Origin: Candidatus Gastranaerophilales bacterium
GTDB taxonomy: Bacteria > Cyanobacteriota > Vampirovibrionia > Gastranaerophilales > Gastranaerophilaceae
NCBI GenBank assembly: GCA_947589115.1
Contig: CANPZP010000002.1
Span: forward strand, 1 to 64,000
Reading direction: 5' to 3'
Length of the DNA: 64,000 bases
The position numbers were made by a program, and so were the translations under genes. The notes beneath the pieces were generated by a model. It saw only the letters and a program-made list of their open reading frames with translations, was not told where the DNA came from and did no database searches. Below, piece by piece: positions 17,235 through 26,202 of this stretch. Within the stretch, counting starts at the first letter, position 1. Each line of letters opens with the position of its first letter.

Positions 17235-18535
17235 TGCAGTTTATTGATAAAATATTTCGTTTGACACAAAATAATACGAATGTTAAAACCGAAATTACGG
17301 CGGGATTAACGACATTTTTTACCATGACATATATGTTTATAATCAGTCCGAAATTTTTATCTGCTATGGGAATGAATTTTCAATCCTCCATAACGATAAC
17401 ATGTCTTGTTATTTTTATATCCTGTACCCTAATGGCATTTATCTCAAATAAACCCTATGCACTTGCCCCGTTTGTTGGAGAAACGGCATTTTGCGCCTAT
17501 ACACTTTCGGAGCAAATGGGATATAATTTTAAAACAATTTTAGCCGCTTTCTTTTGTATCGGTATTATAATGCTTCTTTTAACTCTTTTTAAAATAAGAA
17601 CATACGTTATTAAACAACTTCCGGATGCCGTAAAAATATCATTCTGTTTGGGCTTGGGGCTTTATTTTATTTATATTGCACTAAAAGATATTGGCTTCTT
17701 AAGTATTTTAAATGTGTATTCAAACGGTTTGGATTTTAATGTTAATATTTTACATTCCTCGCTGGGATTATTTTGTCTTATTTTGCTTATTGCTTTAATT
17801 AAAAGAAATATGAAATCTGCAATAATAGTATCAATTGCGCTCACTACTTTAATAGGTGTAATTGTGGGAGATGTTGATATTCCGTCTAAAATTATTTCCG
17901 TTCCCTCAAGTATTAATTCTTCATTATTGCAATTTGATTTTTCGGGTTTATTTACTAAAAATTTTATTCCTGTTTTTATTATTTTGTTTTTCATTGCAAA
18001 TATTGATACAGCAGGTTCTTTAATTGCTCTTTTATATAAAACTGAAAAGAATGAGATTTCAGACACGGATTTAAAAAGACCCATGATTGCGGATTCTTTA
18101 TCTACCGTTATTGCTTCTATATTTGGTACAACAACTACAGGCTCATTTATAGATTCCGTAACAGGTATTAATGCCGGAGGAAAAACAGGATTGACTCCTT
18201 TTACTGCGGGAATTTTATTTTTAATCGGATTATTATTTTCTCCGATTATAATAATAATCCCCGCTTACGCATACTCCCCCGTGCTTTTATTTGTTGGTAT
18301 TCTTTTAACTTCAAATATTTCTAAAACGGATTTTACTGATATCTCTGAATATGGAGTGGTTATTTTAACCGTTTCTTTTATGATTTTTACTAATAATATA
18401 GGTTTTGGTATTATTACCGGGCTTTTTACTTACCCCATTATTAAACTTATTTGCTGTAAAGCACAAAAAACAAACATCATTCAATGGCTGATGTTTGTTA
18501 TGGCAATTATTTTCTTTATTATTTATCCGTATTAA
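17234..18535 (+). CDS. NCS2/AzgA-family purine permease
   Basis: The 433-residue inner-membrane protein has about 12 hydrophobic segments and the AzgA-type hallmarks: EITAGLTTFFTMTYMFIISP at the N-terminus, the NKPYALAPFVGETAFCAY helix 3 region, FIANIDTAGSLIALL, and FGTTTTGSFIDSVTGINAGG. Members import adenine, guanine or hypoxanthine with protons. The usual GMGLNAFF-type motif is changed to APFVGETAFCAY, so substrate may differ. The start codon overlaps the upstream stop by one base (TAATG), indicating translational coupling. Confidence 0.88.
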   Translation: MQFIDKIFRLTQNNTNVKTEITAGLTTFFTMTYMFIISPKFLSAMGMNFQSSITITCLVIFISCTLMAFISNKPYALAPFVGETAFCAYTLSEQMGYNFKTILAAFFCIGIIMLLLTLFKIRTYVIKQLPDAVKISFCLGLGLYFIYIALKDIGFLSILNVYSNGLDFNVNILHSSLGLFCLILLIALIKRNMKSAIIVSIALTTLIGVIVGDVDIPSKIISVPSSINSSLLQFDFSGLFTKNFIPVFIILFFIANIDTAGSLIALLYKTEKNEISDTDLKRPMIADSLSTVIASIFGTTTTGSFIDSVTGINAGGKTGLTPFTAGILFLIGLLFSPIIIIIPAYAYSPVLLFVGILLTSNISKTDFTDISEYGVVILTVSFMIFTNNIGFGIITGLFTYPIIKLICCKAQKTNIIQWLMFVMAIIFFIIYPY

Positions 18536-18600
18536 ATATTTAACAATACAAATGTTGAGAATTTTTTACGTCTGTTGATAAATTTTAATAGTGCTTTCAT
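18532..18600 (-). CDS. 22-codon small protein
   Basis: An ATG at 18600 preceded at ideal distance by AGGAGA encodes a 22-residue peptide starting MKALLKFINRRKK and ending LLNI. Its first half is basic and its second half hydrophobic. An A+T-rich stretch before the ribosome-binding site includes TATACT-like boxes. Its stop overlaps the stop of the convergent permease gene within TTAA (18532-18535). It could be a small membrane-active protein, a leader peptide or a toxin-like peptide. The support is the ribosome-binding site and clean frame, nothing more. Confidence 0.45.
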   Translation of the reverse strand: MKALLKFINRRKKFSTFVLLNI

Positions 18601-18795
18601 TATATTCTCCTCTTGTATATATAAAGTATATAAAAATTCTATAATTGCTTAAATTAATAGTTTTATTAAGGAATGTAAAATATTTTTCAAGCATTTTAAG
18701 AAAAAGACTAAAGAAAAAATAAAAAATGCCGATTTATAAATATGTAAATGTGAATATGCTTTAGAAATGGAATTTATTTTGTAAGGAGTAGTCAA

Positions 18796-19368
18796 ATGGC
18801 AAGAAAAAAAACAGAAAAAACTATTGTTAACGATAAAATAGAAGCAGCTTTAAACGAGATAAACACTGTTGAAGATTATATATCGAATATATTACATGAA
18901 GAAAACTTTACAAAATTAGATATTATAAATACCCAAAGTGTAACTTTGGATAAAGCAAAAAATAATACCGCATTTCAAGAGATTAACTCAAATTGTGAAA
19001 ATATGGAATTTATATCGGTAGATTTAAATTCACTATCTCCTTATAAAGAATTAATAACCGAAAAAGAGTTCTATAAAATAGTAGGATTTGTAAATAATAA
19101 ATTATCAAGCCGTTCTGGCTTATATCAGGAAAATTTATTCGGACATTATTTAGATGCAAAAGAGAATCAAGACAGCGGTTATATTTATGATGTTTTGAAT
19201 AAAGCCATAGTATTTCAAAATAATTTAAACTATGTAAAATCATTAATGAAGAATAAATTATTCATGGCAGAATGGCGAAAAGATTTCGGGAAAATTTCAC
19301 CTGCCGTCGTATTTAAGCATGACGGTAATTTAAGGAGAATAAATATCATAAGAGAGCGAATTATATAA
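18796..19368 (+). CDS. uncharacterised 190-residue protein
   Basis: No family recognised. It starts MARKKTEKTIVNDKIEAALNE and is mostly charged and probably helical in the first third. A more ordered region from about 75 to 190 includes GLYQENLFGHYLDAKEN and LFMAEWRKDFGKISPAVVFKH. There is no signal peptide or membrane segment. A strong TAAGGAGT site precedes the ATG. It is a single gene with its own terminator at 19407-19426. Codon use resembles its neighbours, so it is likely a genuine lineage-restricted gene. Confidence 0.7.
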   Translation: MARKKTEKTIVNDKIEAALNEINTVEDYISNILHEENFTKLDIINTQSVTLDKAKNNTAFQEINSNCENMEFISVDLNSLSPYKELITEKEFYKIVGFVNNKLSSRSGLYQENLFGHYLDAKENQDSGYIYDVLNKAIVFQNNLNYVKSLMKNKLFMAEWRKDFGKISPAVVFKHDGNLRRINIIRERII

Positions 19369-19406
19369 TAACTGATTAATCTTTTTTTAACAAACCACCT
19401 TTTACG

Positions 19407-19426
19407 GCAGCATTAGCTGCTTTTTT
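19407..19426 (+). terminator. intrinsic terminator
   Basis: GCAGC/GCTGC 5-bp stem with a 4-nt loop followed directly by six T. Confidence 0.65.
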
Positions 19427-19494
19427 ATTATGTGTTTGTAACTGATATATTTTATTTTATAATGGTATCATTACAAACGAGAAGGGTATTAGAA

Positions 19495-20082
19495 ATGAGA
19501 AAGATTTTTTATTTAATAACGGTATTTATAATTTTTACCGCAAAATCCGTTATAGCTGCCGATATATTACCTGATAATATATATGCGGTAACTGATAAAT
19601 TGCTGGATAGTAAGGAATTGCAAGTAAATCAGGAAATAACATTAATATCGTTTGATTCGTATAAGCTTCCCGATAAAACGGAAATACAAAAAGGGGATAG
19701 TATAAAAATAAAATTAATTGAATATAAAACCCCGTCAAGAGGTAAACGTAACGGTTTTTATTTAATTGAATTGATTGAAGCAGGGGATAGTCAGAGGGAA
19801 AAAATTGCCGGAAAAATGAGAGTTTCAACTCCGAAAGATATAAAAGAAATGGCAAAAACAGCAGGTGTAATGATTACGGGGAAGGTATTAAAAGTTCCCG
19901 GATTCTCACAAGCGGTTGCAATCTCAAAGGGATTAATAAAACCGAATGAAAACGAGGGAAGGCTTGTTTCTGCGGGAAAAAATTTATATGAAAGCACCCC
20001 CTTAACTTACATTGAAAAAGGTGAAGATTTTAAGGCGGAGAAAGACGGTATTGTTGTTTTAAAACTTAAGTTATACAAATAA
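19495..20082 (+). CDS. exported protein of unknown function
   Basis: Starting at the ATG at 19495 (GAAGGG upstream), the 195-residue product has a clean signal peptide, MRKIFYLITVFIIFTAKSVIA, with probable cleavage before ADILPDN. The mature part is beta-rich with basic loops (DKTEIQKGDSIKIKLIEYK, FYLIELIEAG, GEDFKAEKDGIVVLKLKLY), like small periplasmic or envelope beta-barrel or OB-like domains. I do not recognise a family. It is 12 nt upstream of a multi-pass membrane protein, and the two are probably cotranscribed. Confidence 0.75.
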   Translation: MRKIFYLITVFIIFTAKSVIAADILPDNIYAVTDKLLDSKELQVNQEITLISFDSYKLPDKTEIQKGDSIKIKLIEYKTPSRGKRNGFYLIELIEAGDSQREKIAGKMRVSTPKDIKEMAKTAGVMITGKVLKVPGFSQAVAISKGLIKPNENEGRLVSAGKNLYESTPLTYIEKGEDFKAEKDGIVVLKLKLYK

Positions 20083-20094
20083 TAGATTATTAAT

Positions 20095-21732
20095 ATGGGG
20101 AAAAAAGTTTTATTTTATATAACAATAATAATGTTTGTATTAGGGGTATGCTGTTTATCTTTGGTACCTGATAATGACTTGTGGGCGAGATTGATAGCAG
20201 GTAAACATATTGTTGAAACCTTTTCCGTATTAAAGCATGATTTTTTATCATATACGCCTACTCATACTTGGTATGACCATGAATGGGGAGCCAGTATATT
20301 TTTGTATTCCGCATTAAAATATTTCGGAGGAAAAGGGTTAATTTTTTTAAAAGGAATTTTAGCGGCATTAAGTATTATATTTTGTATAAAAACAGTTGAA
20401 ATAAATAAGCCAAAAGATTCAAAACCATATAATATCTTATATTTTGCATTAATGTTTTGGTGTGTATCAAACTCCATAGGTACTATAACCAGATGTTTAT
20501 TATTTACATGCCTTTTTTTCTCAATATTTCTGTATATTTTGGAATTATCCAGAAACGGGAAGAATAAATATTTATTTTTGCTTCCAGTATTAATGATTAT
20601 CTGGTGCAATTTCCACGGCGGTTGTATTTCCGCATTCGGATTGATTTCACTTTATATTATCGGGGAATTTTTAAATAAGAAACCCGTCAAAAAATATATA
20701 TATGTTTTATTTGCATGTTTTGCTGCGTTGTTTGTTAATCCGTACGGAATAAATTATGTTAAATTTTTATTTTATGCGGCGCTTATGAAACGTGAACTTA
20801 TTGCGGAATGGAATTGCTCTTTTCTTCCTCAATATACTTTTATGTACCTTAAATACAAATTTTATTTGTTATTTATTATACTTGTTGAGATTTTATACTT
20901 TATTAAATTAAAAATAAATTATAAAACATTAGATAAAACAAAGTTTCTTATAGTATTGGTTTTTGCAGTACTTTCAGTTATAAAGGTAAGGTTTCAGACA
21001 TTTTTTGTCCTAAGTGCCGGTACTCTTTTATATGATGAATTTTATTATATTTATAATTCGTTTAAGGAAAGTTTGAAAAGTAAACTGTTAAATAATGGTA
21101 AAATTAATAACGGGTATAGTGAGGAAAAAATTTCTAATCCGGTGCCGGATTCTGATTCATCGGCGCAGTCCCAGTGTTCTTCCGCTTTATCTGAGTATTT
21201 ATTCGGATATTCAAAAGTAAAGGAAATAATAATATATACCTTAATTCTCTTAATGTCTGTTTATTTAATATTTATAAAAAATAATGAAATCAGAATAACG
21301 GAATCTGAGTATCCGAGATTTGCAATAGAATTTATAAAAATAAATAATATAGAGGGTAATTTGTTTATAAACTTTAACTGGGGAAGCTATGCGGCATATA
21401 AACTTTATCCGGATAATTTAATTGTAATGGATGGAAGATATGAAGAGGTATATAATCCCATACTGCTGAATGAAATGAGAGATTTTCATATGCTGAAAGG
21501 CAATTGGGATAAAATTATAAAGGATTATAAAACAGATGTAATGATAATAGAAAAAAAATATCCCGTTTATGAAAAAATTATTGAAAATGAAAATTGGGCT
21601 TTAATTTTTGAAAATAATTTGTCGGGAGTTTTTGTTCCAGCAAATAAGCTTCAAAAAGAATATAAATATCCCCCGGCAAATGATAATTATTATAATTCAA
21701 CAATGTTTTTAACAGATATAGAATTTAAATAA
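20095..21732 (+). CDS. multi-pass membrane protein, GT-C-like
   Basis: The 545-residue protein has about ten hydrophobic segments followed by a soluble C-terminal region of about 140 residues. The first outer loop carries DNDLWARLIAGKHI and YDHEWGASIFLY, the D...H-E pattern seen in a large family of uncharacterised GT-C-like membrane proteins, which may use polyprenyl-phosphate sugars. The C-terminal region holds NFNWGSYAAYKLYPDN and VMDGRYEEVYNP, also typical of that family. The presumed role is glycan or lipid-linked sugar transfer at the envelope; the activity is unproven. No clear ribosome-binding site; it is probably coupled to the gene before. Confidence 0.7.
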   Translation: MGKKVLFYITIIMFVLGVCCLSLVPDNDLWARLIAGKHIVETFSVLKHDFLSYTPTHTWYDHEWGASIFLYSALKYFGGKGLIFLKGILAALSIIFCIKTVEINKPKDSKPYNILYFALMFWCVSNSIGTITRCLLFTCLFFSIFLYILELSRNGKNKYLFLLPVLMIIWCNFHGGCISAFGLISLYIIGEFLNKKPVKKYIYVLFACFAALFVNPYGINYVKFLFYAALMKRELIAEWNCSFLPQYTFMYLKYKFYLLFIILVEILYFIKLKINYKTLDKTKFLIVLVFAVLSVIKVRFQTFFVLSAGTLLYDEFYYIYNSFKESLKSKLLNNGKINNGYSEEKISNPVPDSDSSAQSQCSSALSEYLFGYSKVKEIIIYTLILLMSVYLIFIKNNEIRITESEYPRFAIEFIKINNIEGNLFINFNWGSYAAYKLYPDNLIVMDGRYEEVYNPILLNEMRDFHMLKGNWDKIIKDYKTDVMIIEKKYPVYEKIIENENWALIFENNLSGVFVPANKLQKEYKYPPANDNYYNSTMFLTDIEFK

Positions 21733-21736
21733 AAAC

Positions 21737-21762
21737 AAGCGGAGCTTATAAACTCCGCTTTA
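21737..21762. terminator. bidirectional terminator
   Basis: AAGCGGAG and CTCCGCTT form an 8-bp stem around a short loop, with A-rich and T-rich flanks, between convergent genes. Confidence 0.8.
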
Positions 21763-21766
21763 AATT

Positions 21767-23386
21767 TTAATCACCACTTAGCATTGCATTATTTAAAATT
21801 TCTATATAATTATCTTCTTTCTTAAAGCTGAAATCACCTTTAATATCTTTAAATATGTCTGCTCCGTCATTATAATCGGCATAATTTCTTACAATATCAC
21901 CTAAAACTTTATTTCCTGCTTTTTCAAATATACGTTCAATAAATGCTTCAGCCGTTCCGTGGGTATCTCCGGTGCCACCTCTAAATTCTTTGCATAGAAC
22001 TTTTAAAGCCGCTTTATTCCCTTGTTGAGCTTCGCCTATTAATTTATCAGCAACGGTGTTCATAATTTCTTTTTCTTTTCCGAATGAAAAATCCTTTTGA
22101 ACCTGTTTTATAAAGCTGCCATGTAATTCTTCATATTTGTATATAACTGCAACTATGTCACCTGAGTCTAACTCAGGATTATTTAAAACCGCATAAAATT
22201 GTTCTTCGTCAGTACCTAAACCGTCCATGGAATCAAACAATTCTTCCGCAAGTATTGTTGCTTCTTCTTCTGATAATTTTGTATCTTCAGGAGTGGATTT
22301 GGTTTGTGATGCCGATTGTGCATCTTGTGCCCCTTGTGTATTTCCGCTCTGTTTAGAACTTGAAGTTGTTTTAGTTTCGTCAATAGAAGTTTTAGAGGTT
22401 GAACCATCCTTTGATTCGGCTTCAGTTGATGAGGTGCCTGAAGCTGTAGAACTTGTGGATTTTGATGTATTTGATGAACTTGAAGAGTTAGAAGTACTTG
22501 AAGTGCTTGAAGAACTTGAGGATTGGGAGGAACTTGATGAAGCATCGGAAGCTTCAGAAGTTTTATCACCTGTCTTTGAAGAGCTTTGGGAAGAATCATC
22601 CTCGGATTTTTCTTCAATAACTCCGGCATTTTTTAATTTTTCAATTGCTTCTTCTTCGGTTAAACCTAAATCCATTAATGCGTTTATTGCATTTTGTTCC
22701 TCTTCTGTATATGCTGAACTATCTCCTGTAATATTTAAAGATTTTTTTAATGCATCCAAGTCTGAACCCGTAACTATATTTTCTTTTTCAAGCCAGTTAA
22801 TAACATCAGATGCATTTTTTAAATTTTTACCGTCTATTAACGAATTAACAAACTGTTTTGCTTGTTCGGGGTCTTCAAAATCATATGAACCGGAAGTTTT
22901 TTTGTCTGTTTTATCGTCACTGTCTGAGTTGACTTTTTTACTTGTATTTTCAGCTGATTTTGATGCCGATATAATTGATAAATCATTGCTTATTTCTTGA
23001 TCATTTATATCATAAAGTTTATTTGCAATATCAAAACCTTCAACACTTCCTTCGTCGAATATGCTTAATTCATCCGAGGTTAAAACTCCGTCGCTTTCTG
23101 ATTTATCATCACTTCCTTGGTCAAATAATGAAAACAGCACACTTACATCATCTTTTATGGCTGCTGAATCTTTGCCTGTTGCTTTTGTCATATAAGTCAA
23201 AAATTCATCTTCTGTTATTTCCGTGTCATCATTTGCGGAAAAAGTAAATATTGAAGTATGTAATTCTTCTCTCCTGTTTGAGTAATCCAGTGCATCAATA
23301 ATATTATTTACGGAATTTTTTATTTTATCCGCATCTGCTTCATTATTGTTTGATAAGTATTTGGCGATTAATGAATTAATGTCCAT
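21767..23386 (-). CDS. annexin-repeat protein with EF-hand-like N-terminus
   Basis: The 539-residue product has an N-terminal region with two degenerate EF-hand-like loops (about residues 50-62 and 88-106, the second with SDGVLTSDE), a helical middle, a very Ser/Thr-rich linker (about 265-350), and a C-terminal domain. The C-terminal domain contains GLGTDEEQFYAVL (from residue 389) and the Y...LHGSFIKQVQKDFS pattern of an annexin repeat, with a second, weaker repeat at about 470-535. Annexins bind acidic lipids through calcium in the GxGTDE loop. No signal peptide is seen. Bacterial annexin-like proteins exist but are rare. Role unknown; calcium-dependent membrane binding is plausible. Confidence 0.65.
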   Translation of the reverse strand: MDINSLIAKYLSNNNEADADKIKNSVNNIIDALDYSNRREELHTSIFTFSANDDTEITEDEFLTYMTKATGKDSAAIKDDVSVLFSLFDQGSDDKSESDGVLTSDELSIFDEGSVEGFDIANKLYDINDQEISNDLSIISASKSAENTSKKVNSDSDDKTDKKTSGSYDFEDPEQAKQFVNSLIDGKNLKNASDVINWLEKENIVTGSDLDALKKSLNITGDSSAYTEEEQNAINALMDLGLTEEEAIEKLKNAGVIEEKSEDDSSQSSSKTGDKTSEASDASSSSSQSSSSSSTSSTSNSSSSSNTSKSTSSTASGTSSTEAESKDGSTSKTSIDETKTTSSSKQSGNTQGAQDAQSASQTKSTPEDTKLSEEEATILAEELFDSMDGLGTDEEQFYAVLNNPELDSGDIVAVIYKYEELHGSFIKQVQKDFSFGKEKEIMNTVADKLIGEAQQGNKAALKVLCKEFRGGTGDTHGTAEAFIERIFEKAGNKVLGDIVRNYADYNDGADIFKDIKGDFSFKKEDNYIEILNNAMLSGD

Positions 23387-23484
23387 ACAAGACTCCTTTA
23401 ATTTATTATTAATATAATTATCGGAATTTCTTTTTATATCTTTAATAAAAAATAAAAAATAGTTAAGAAATGTAAATTATATAA

Positions 23485-24561
23485 TTAAGAAATTTCTTTT
23501 CTATCAGATATAATTTCCCAGCATTTTTTAGGACATACGGCTTCGCAAATACCGCAGCCAATACATTTATCATCAGCGGAATGATATATTTTATTCTCAT
23601 ATTCAATAGCATTTTGAGGACAATTATTAAAACAAATTTTACAGTCAATACAGTTTTCCTTATTCCATTTAGGGATATGTATTCTGCCTGCACCTGTAGA
23701 AGGCATCGGATATACAGTAAAATCATCATTAATAAAATCACCGAAAATACCGTTTTCAATCCAATTATTTTTCCTGAATTCACTCACGGACATTCTTTCC
23801 TTTTTATTCCCGGAAGAAACAGGTACAATTTTTTTCCATTCGGTGAAATTAGTAAGTTTATCAAATAATTCCGATTTATCAATTTCATTTAAAAATTTAA
23901 CAAGTCCCGACTTAAGGAAATTAATATCGTTATCGTCTAAAGGTTTAACCTCTACGCATGAAGCAATATCATTAAAATTCCCTCTTACATAAATAGTTCC
24001 GCCCACCATTCCGACACAAGAACGGCTGCCTAAAACGGAGGATATATTTTCACAATCCCAACCGCAAACAACGGCAATGCCTCCGCCCATAAATTCAAAT
24101 CCAAACGAACCTGTATTTTTTAATACCCAAAACTCAGGTACTTCAAATTTGGGATCATGTTTCATTAAAGCACCGGAACGAGTACCTACTCTGCCCGATA
24201 CATATATTTTACCGCCTGCCGCACAGTGAGCTGCGGTATCACCGCAGTCGCCTTTTACAATTATTGTAGCCCCTGAATTTAACCAGCCTACATCAGCCGG
24301 TGCAGACCCGTCTATTACTATTTTTGTTCCTTTTAAAGCCATTGCGCCGGCTCTTTGACCGGGGTTTTTTATTTTAAACAATAATTCGCTTTTTCTGTCT
24401 TTCGACCAGCTTGAACCGCCTATATTATGCTGACCGCATCCGTCTATTTCAAAATTAGTATATCCTTCTTCTAATTTTTGTGTAATTAACTGAAGAAGTT
24501 CTTGTGTTGACATTCTGTTATTATTATTTAGTGTTTGTATTTTTACCGTTTCATTATTCAT
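23485..24561 (-). CDS. glutamate synthase GXGXG-domain subunit with two [4Fe-4S] sites
   Basis: The 358-residue product corresponds to the C-terminal beta-helix (GXGXG) domain of the glutamate synthase large subunit: GGSSWSKDRKSELLFKIKNPG, GDCGDTAAHCAAGGKIYVSG, GMVGGTIYVRG. It is followed by a two-cluster ferredoxin domain (about residues 305-350) with CIDCKICFNNCP and CIGCGICEAVCP. It is the last gene of a three-gene unit, 12 nt after the synthase subunit. In archaea and some anaerobes the large subunit is split in this way. The ferredoxin domain would pass electrons to the FMN/3Fe-4S centre. Confidence 0.88.
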   Translation of the reverse strand: MNNETVKIQTLNNNNRMSTQELLQLITQKLEEGYTNFEIDGCGQHNIGGSSWSKDRKSELLFKIKNPGQRAGAMALKGTKIVIDGSAPADVGWLNSGATIIVKGDCGDTAAHCAAGGKIYVSGRVGTRSGALMKHDPKFEVPEFWVLKNTGSFGFEFMGGGIAVVCGWDCENISSVLGSRSCVGMVGGTIYVRGNFNDIASCVEVKPLDDNDINFLKSGLVKFLNEIDKSELFDKLTNFTEWKKIVPVSSGNKKERMSVSEFRKNNWIENGIFGDFINDDFTVYPMPSTGAGRIHIPKWNKENCIDCKICFNNCPQNAIEYENKIYHSADDKCIGCGICEAVCPKKCWEIISDRKEIS

Positions 24562-24573
24562 TGGATTTAATCC

Positions 24574-26202
24574 TTAACATGCATACTGAATATCAAGTCT
24601 GTTTGAAATGTGTTTATCAACCGTAATTAATGCATCGGAGCGGCCTATAGGAAGTGTAGAGTTTCCGATAGGGCCCATTAATTTTTTTAACTCCATATCT
24701 GTTGCAATAAAATAATTTACAATATTTTGAGCAGCGGAATCAATATCAAGCCGTTTGGTTAAACATAAATCTTGAGTAGCTATTCCGGCAGGACATAGGC
24801 CGGTATTGCATGAATTACATTTACCTGTATCATTACCGACACAACCTGCGATTTCCAGAAGTAATCTGCCTGTAAATACTCCGTTAGCACCCAAACAAAT
24901 TAATTTAAAGGCATCGGCAGCGAAACTTCCGGTTTGACCGAGTCCTCCGCCTGCGAATAAGGGAATTTCTCCTTGTCTGCCCTGATGGACTGCTGCGAGA
25001 TAACAATCTCTCAACTTTGAAGTAATAGGATGTCCTGTATGGTCAAGAGATATTTCATGGGCTGCTCCGGTACCGCCTGCTAATCCGTCTATAAAGAAGC
25101 CCCCGACAATATTGTACGGATCTCTCAATAAATTATTATATACTGATACACTTGTTACGGATGCCGCTACTTTTATGGCAACGGGTACTTTAAAATTAAA
25201 TGCCGCATTCATTGATAAAAACATCTTTTGAACACTCTCTTCAATTGAGTATAGTCCTTGATGCGTAGGCGGGCTTAATAAATCCGCTTTTGGTACTCCT
25301 CTGATTTCCTGAACATATTTAGCTACTTTACTTGCCATCAATAGTCCGCCGTCGCCGGGTTTTGCACCTTGACCTATTTTTATCAGTATTCCGGCAGGAT
25401 CCTCAATCATATCAGGCATGCTTTGTATAATTCTGTTCCATCCGAAGTGGCCTGACGCTATTTGTAATATCATATATTTTACATATTTTGATTTTAAAAG
25501 TCTTATGGGGATTCCGCCTTCACCTGTACACATTCTAACCGGCAGCCCCATGACTTCATTTAAATATGCCGTGGCTATTGCCATAGCCTCCCACATTCTC
25601 CATGATACGGCGCCAATTGACATATCTCCCATTAATATGGGATATATCCACCTGTTAGGCGGGAGTTTTGTTGATAACTCCATATTATTATTTTCTAAAT
25701 GCAAATTTAATTTTTCTGCTGATAAAATACGTCCGAAGGGTGTTCTTAGCTCAAATTTATGACGTGCCGCATCTAAAGAAGGGTCTGTCATTTGAGAAAT
25801 ACGACCGATTTTAATTTTATCGAGCGTTCTTCCTTCCGTATTTAAATTAGAACGTCCGCCTTTTTTTAGTGATTCAGCTTTTGCGGCTCTATATCTTACC
25901 GAGTATCTGTCATTCGGGTTCCTAACTGCTTTTATTGCGCCGTTCGGACATACTCTTGAACACATTCCGCAGCCTCGGCAGTGATGTGTGTATGATACCT
26001 TTTGTTTTATTACTAATACTTTATGAAATGATGGTTTTTTAAGCCCGTTTGATAATTCTCTTCTTGTTTCCACATCGGGTTTTATTGCCCCGAATGAACA
26101 TACTGCGGTGCATTTTCCGCATTGTATACATTTTGATTCGTCATATTCTATTATCCAAGGCAGATCGTCTAAATTTAAATTCGTTATATTTACTGCTTCC
26201 AT
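24574..26202 (-). CDS. gltB: glutamate synthase, FMN-binding synthase subunit with ferredoxin domain
   Basis: This 542-residue subunit makes glutamate from 2-oxoglutarate and ammonia delivered by the amidotransferase. The N-terminus holds a ferredoxin domain (CIQCGKCTAVCS and CRGCGMCSRVCP). The catalytic (beta/alpha)8 region follows, with IKIGQGAKPGDGGLL, LRDPYNIVGGFFIDGLAGGTGAAH and the CNSCNTGLCPAGIATQD segment that binds the 3Fe-4S cluster. It overlaps the amidotransferase gene by 13 nt. No NAD(P)H-dependent small subunit (gltD) is present, so ferredoxin is the likely donor. Confidence 0.93.
   Translation of the reverse strand: MEAVNITNLNLDDLPWIIEYDESKCIQCGKCTAVCSFGAIKPDVETRRELSNGLKKPSFHKVLVIKQKVSYTHHCRGCGMCSRVCPNGAIKAVRNPNDRYSVRYRAAKAESLKKGGRSNLNTEGRTLDKIKIGRISQMTDPSLDAARHKFELRTPFGRILSAEKLNLHLENNNMELSTKLPPNRWIYPILMGDMSIGAVSWRMWEAMAIATAYLNEVMGLPVRMCTGEGGIPIRLLKSKYVKYMILQIASGHFGWNRIIQSMPDMIEDPAGILIKIGQGAKPGDGGLLMASKVAKYVQEIRGVPKADLLSPPTHQGLYSIEESVQKMFLSMNAAFNFKVPVAIKVAASVTSVSVYNNLLRDPYNIVGGFFIDGLAGGTGAAHEISLDHTGHPITSKLRDCYLAAVHQGRQGEIPLFAGGGLGQTGSFAADAFKLICLGANGVFTGRLLLEIAGCVGNDTGKCNSCNTGLCPAGIATQDLCLTKRLDIDSAAQNIVNYFIATDMELKKLMGPIGNSTLPIGRSDALITVDKHISNRLDIQYAC

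Noticed and set aside
22227-23000. Long plus-strand ORF (257 codons) antisense to the annexin-repeat gene
   Set aside because: It mirrors the Ser-rich codon pattern of the real gene, gives an unnatural Glu/Ser/Val-rich protein and has no ribosome-binding site.
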